Part shown: positions 52,653-52,766 of the stretch, one piece after another | How the letters are laid out: every line of letters starts with the position of its first letter | How positions within the stretch are numbered: the first letter of the stretch is position 1 | Origin: an uncultured Bacilli bacterium | GTDB lineage: Bacteria; Bacillota_I; Bacilli_A; RF39; UBA660 | NCBI GenBank assembly: GCA_934163035.1 | Contig: CAKPJX010000009.1 | Coordinates: forward strand, 1-52,766 | DNA: 52,766 bases | Reading direction: 5' to 3' | Position numbers and translations under genes: made by a program | Notes under the pieces: generated by a model | Databases searched by the model: none | What the model was told of the DNA's origin: nothing | The model's input: only the letters and a program-made list of their open reading frames with translations

Positions 52653-52766
52653 TTATTTACCACAACATTGCTTATATTTTTTACCACTGCCACATGTTGT
52701 AGGAACTCCCATATTTATAATACTTATAATATTTATAATATTATTGATATTTCAAGGCTTTAGCGT
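52653..52766 (-). pseudogene. SEC-C motif protein, C-terminal end at window edge, possibly broken
   Basis: The minus strand ends with CGSGKKYKQCCGK and TAA, the zinc-binding SEC-C tail found at the end of SecA and of many small proteins. The usual PCPCGSG start reads PTTCGSG, so the first Cys is lost. An in-frame TGA lies at 52752-52754, and the span between is an AT-only stretch of ATTATAAAT repeats. Whether the parent is SecA or another SEC-C protein cannot be told from this window. Confidence 0.5.

Noticed and set aside
1..52766. tRNA, rRNA, CRISPR arrays and insertion sequences
   Set aside because: No GGTTCGAATCC-type arms, spaced repeats, transposase motifs or terminal inverted repeats were seen by reading. 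Small degenerate copies could be missed.

Overview
The window is AT-rich chromosomal DNA from a low-GC Firmicutes-type bacterium, probably an uncultured Bacilli / Erysipelotrichia / RF39-like gut lineage. This rests on WhiA, YvcK, YitT-family, Spo0A and GpmI-type genes, strong AGGAGG ribosome binding sites, TTGACA/TATAAT promoters and a tyrosine T-box. Stop codons are read normally: an RF2 gene with a classic programmed frameshift at UGA is present, so this is not a code-4 mycoplasma. No rRNA, tRNA, CRISPR array, prophage or insertion sequence was seen.

Layout, left to right. 1-1300: start of the S10 ribosomal operon (rpsJ, rplC, rplD) on the minus strand with a promoter and a structured leader. 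1366-2976: a Y-family polymerase with a LexA-like box in its promoter, and a divergent small XRE regulator. 3035-8164: DUF4143 ATPase, gpmI, a frameshifted small envelope protein, spo0A and tpiA. 8166-11599: GT4 glycosyltransferase, flippase-like membrane protein and pgk, which with tpiA form one minus-strand operon. 11928-16147: an unrecognised helical WXG-like protein, gapA, a TGS-uridine kinase and clpP. 16572-17438: a DUF3592 protein. 17610-25665: uvrB-uvrA-holin-like-lgt-yvcK-whiA. 25729-28057: an MFS-like transporter, a decayed FemAB gene and a frameshifted collagen-like BclA-type gene. 28206-34261: a plsC / acyl-CoA synthetase / plsC cassette, a P-loop kinase, a DMT transporter and small hypotheticals. 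34487-37614: a 943-residue coiled-coil protein with 20-residue repeats next to a DUF1292 protein. 37771-43503: ftsE-ftsX-M23 peptidase, two YitT proteins and prfB. 43694-46687: a membrane-tethered serpin-like protein, an Asp-box-like partner and FemAB. 46946-50400: a small exporter, a nucleoside phosphorylase and tyrS with its T-box. 50547-52766: a GtrII-type glycosyltransferase, a micro-ORF locus with a consensus promoter and a SEC-C protein remnant at the edge.

The core genes cover lower glycolysis (gapA, pgk, tpiA, gpmI), excision repair, lipoprotein maturation, membrane lipid synthesis, and division-linked peptidoglycan cleavage. The less ordinary content is the tethered serpin-like protein and its partner, a candidate small RNA beside them, three genes each broken by an apparent one-A deletion, a decayed FemAB gene whose two nonsense codons sit at probable tryptophan positions, and several large or small proteins without a recognisable family.
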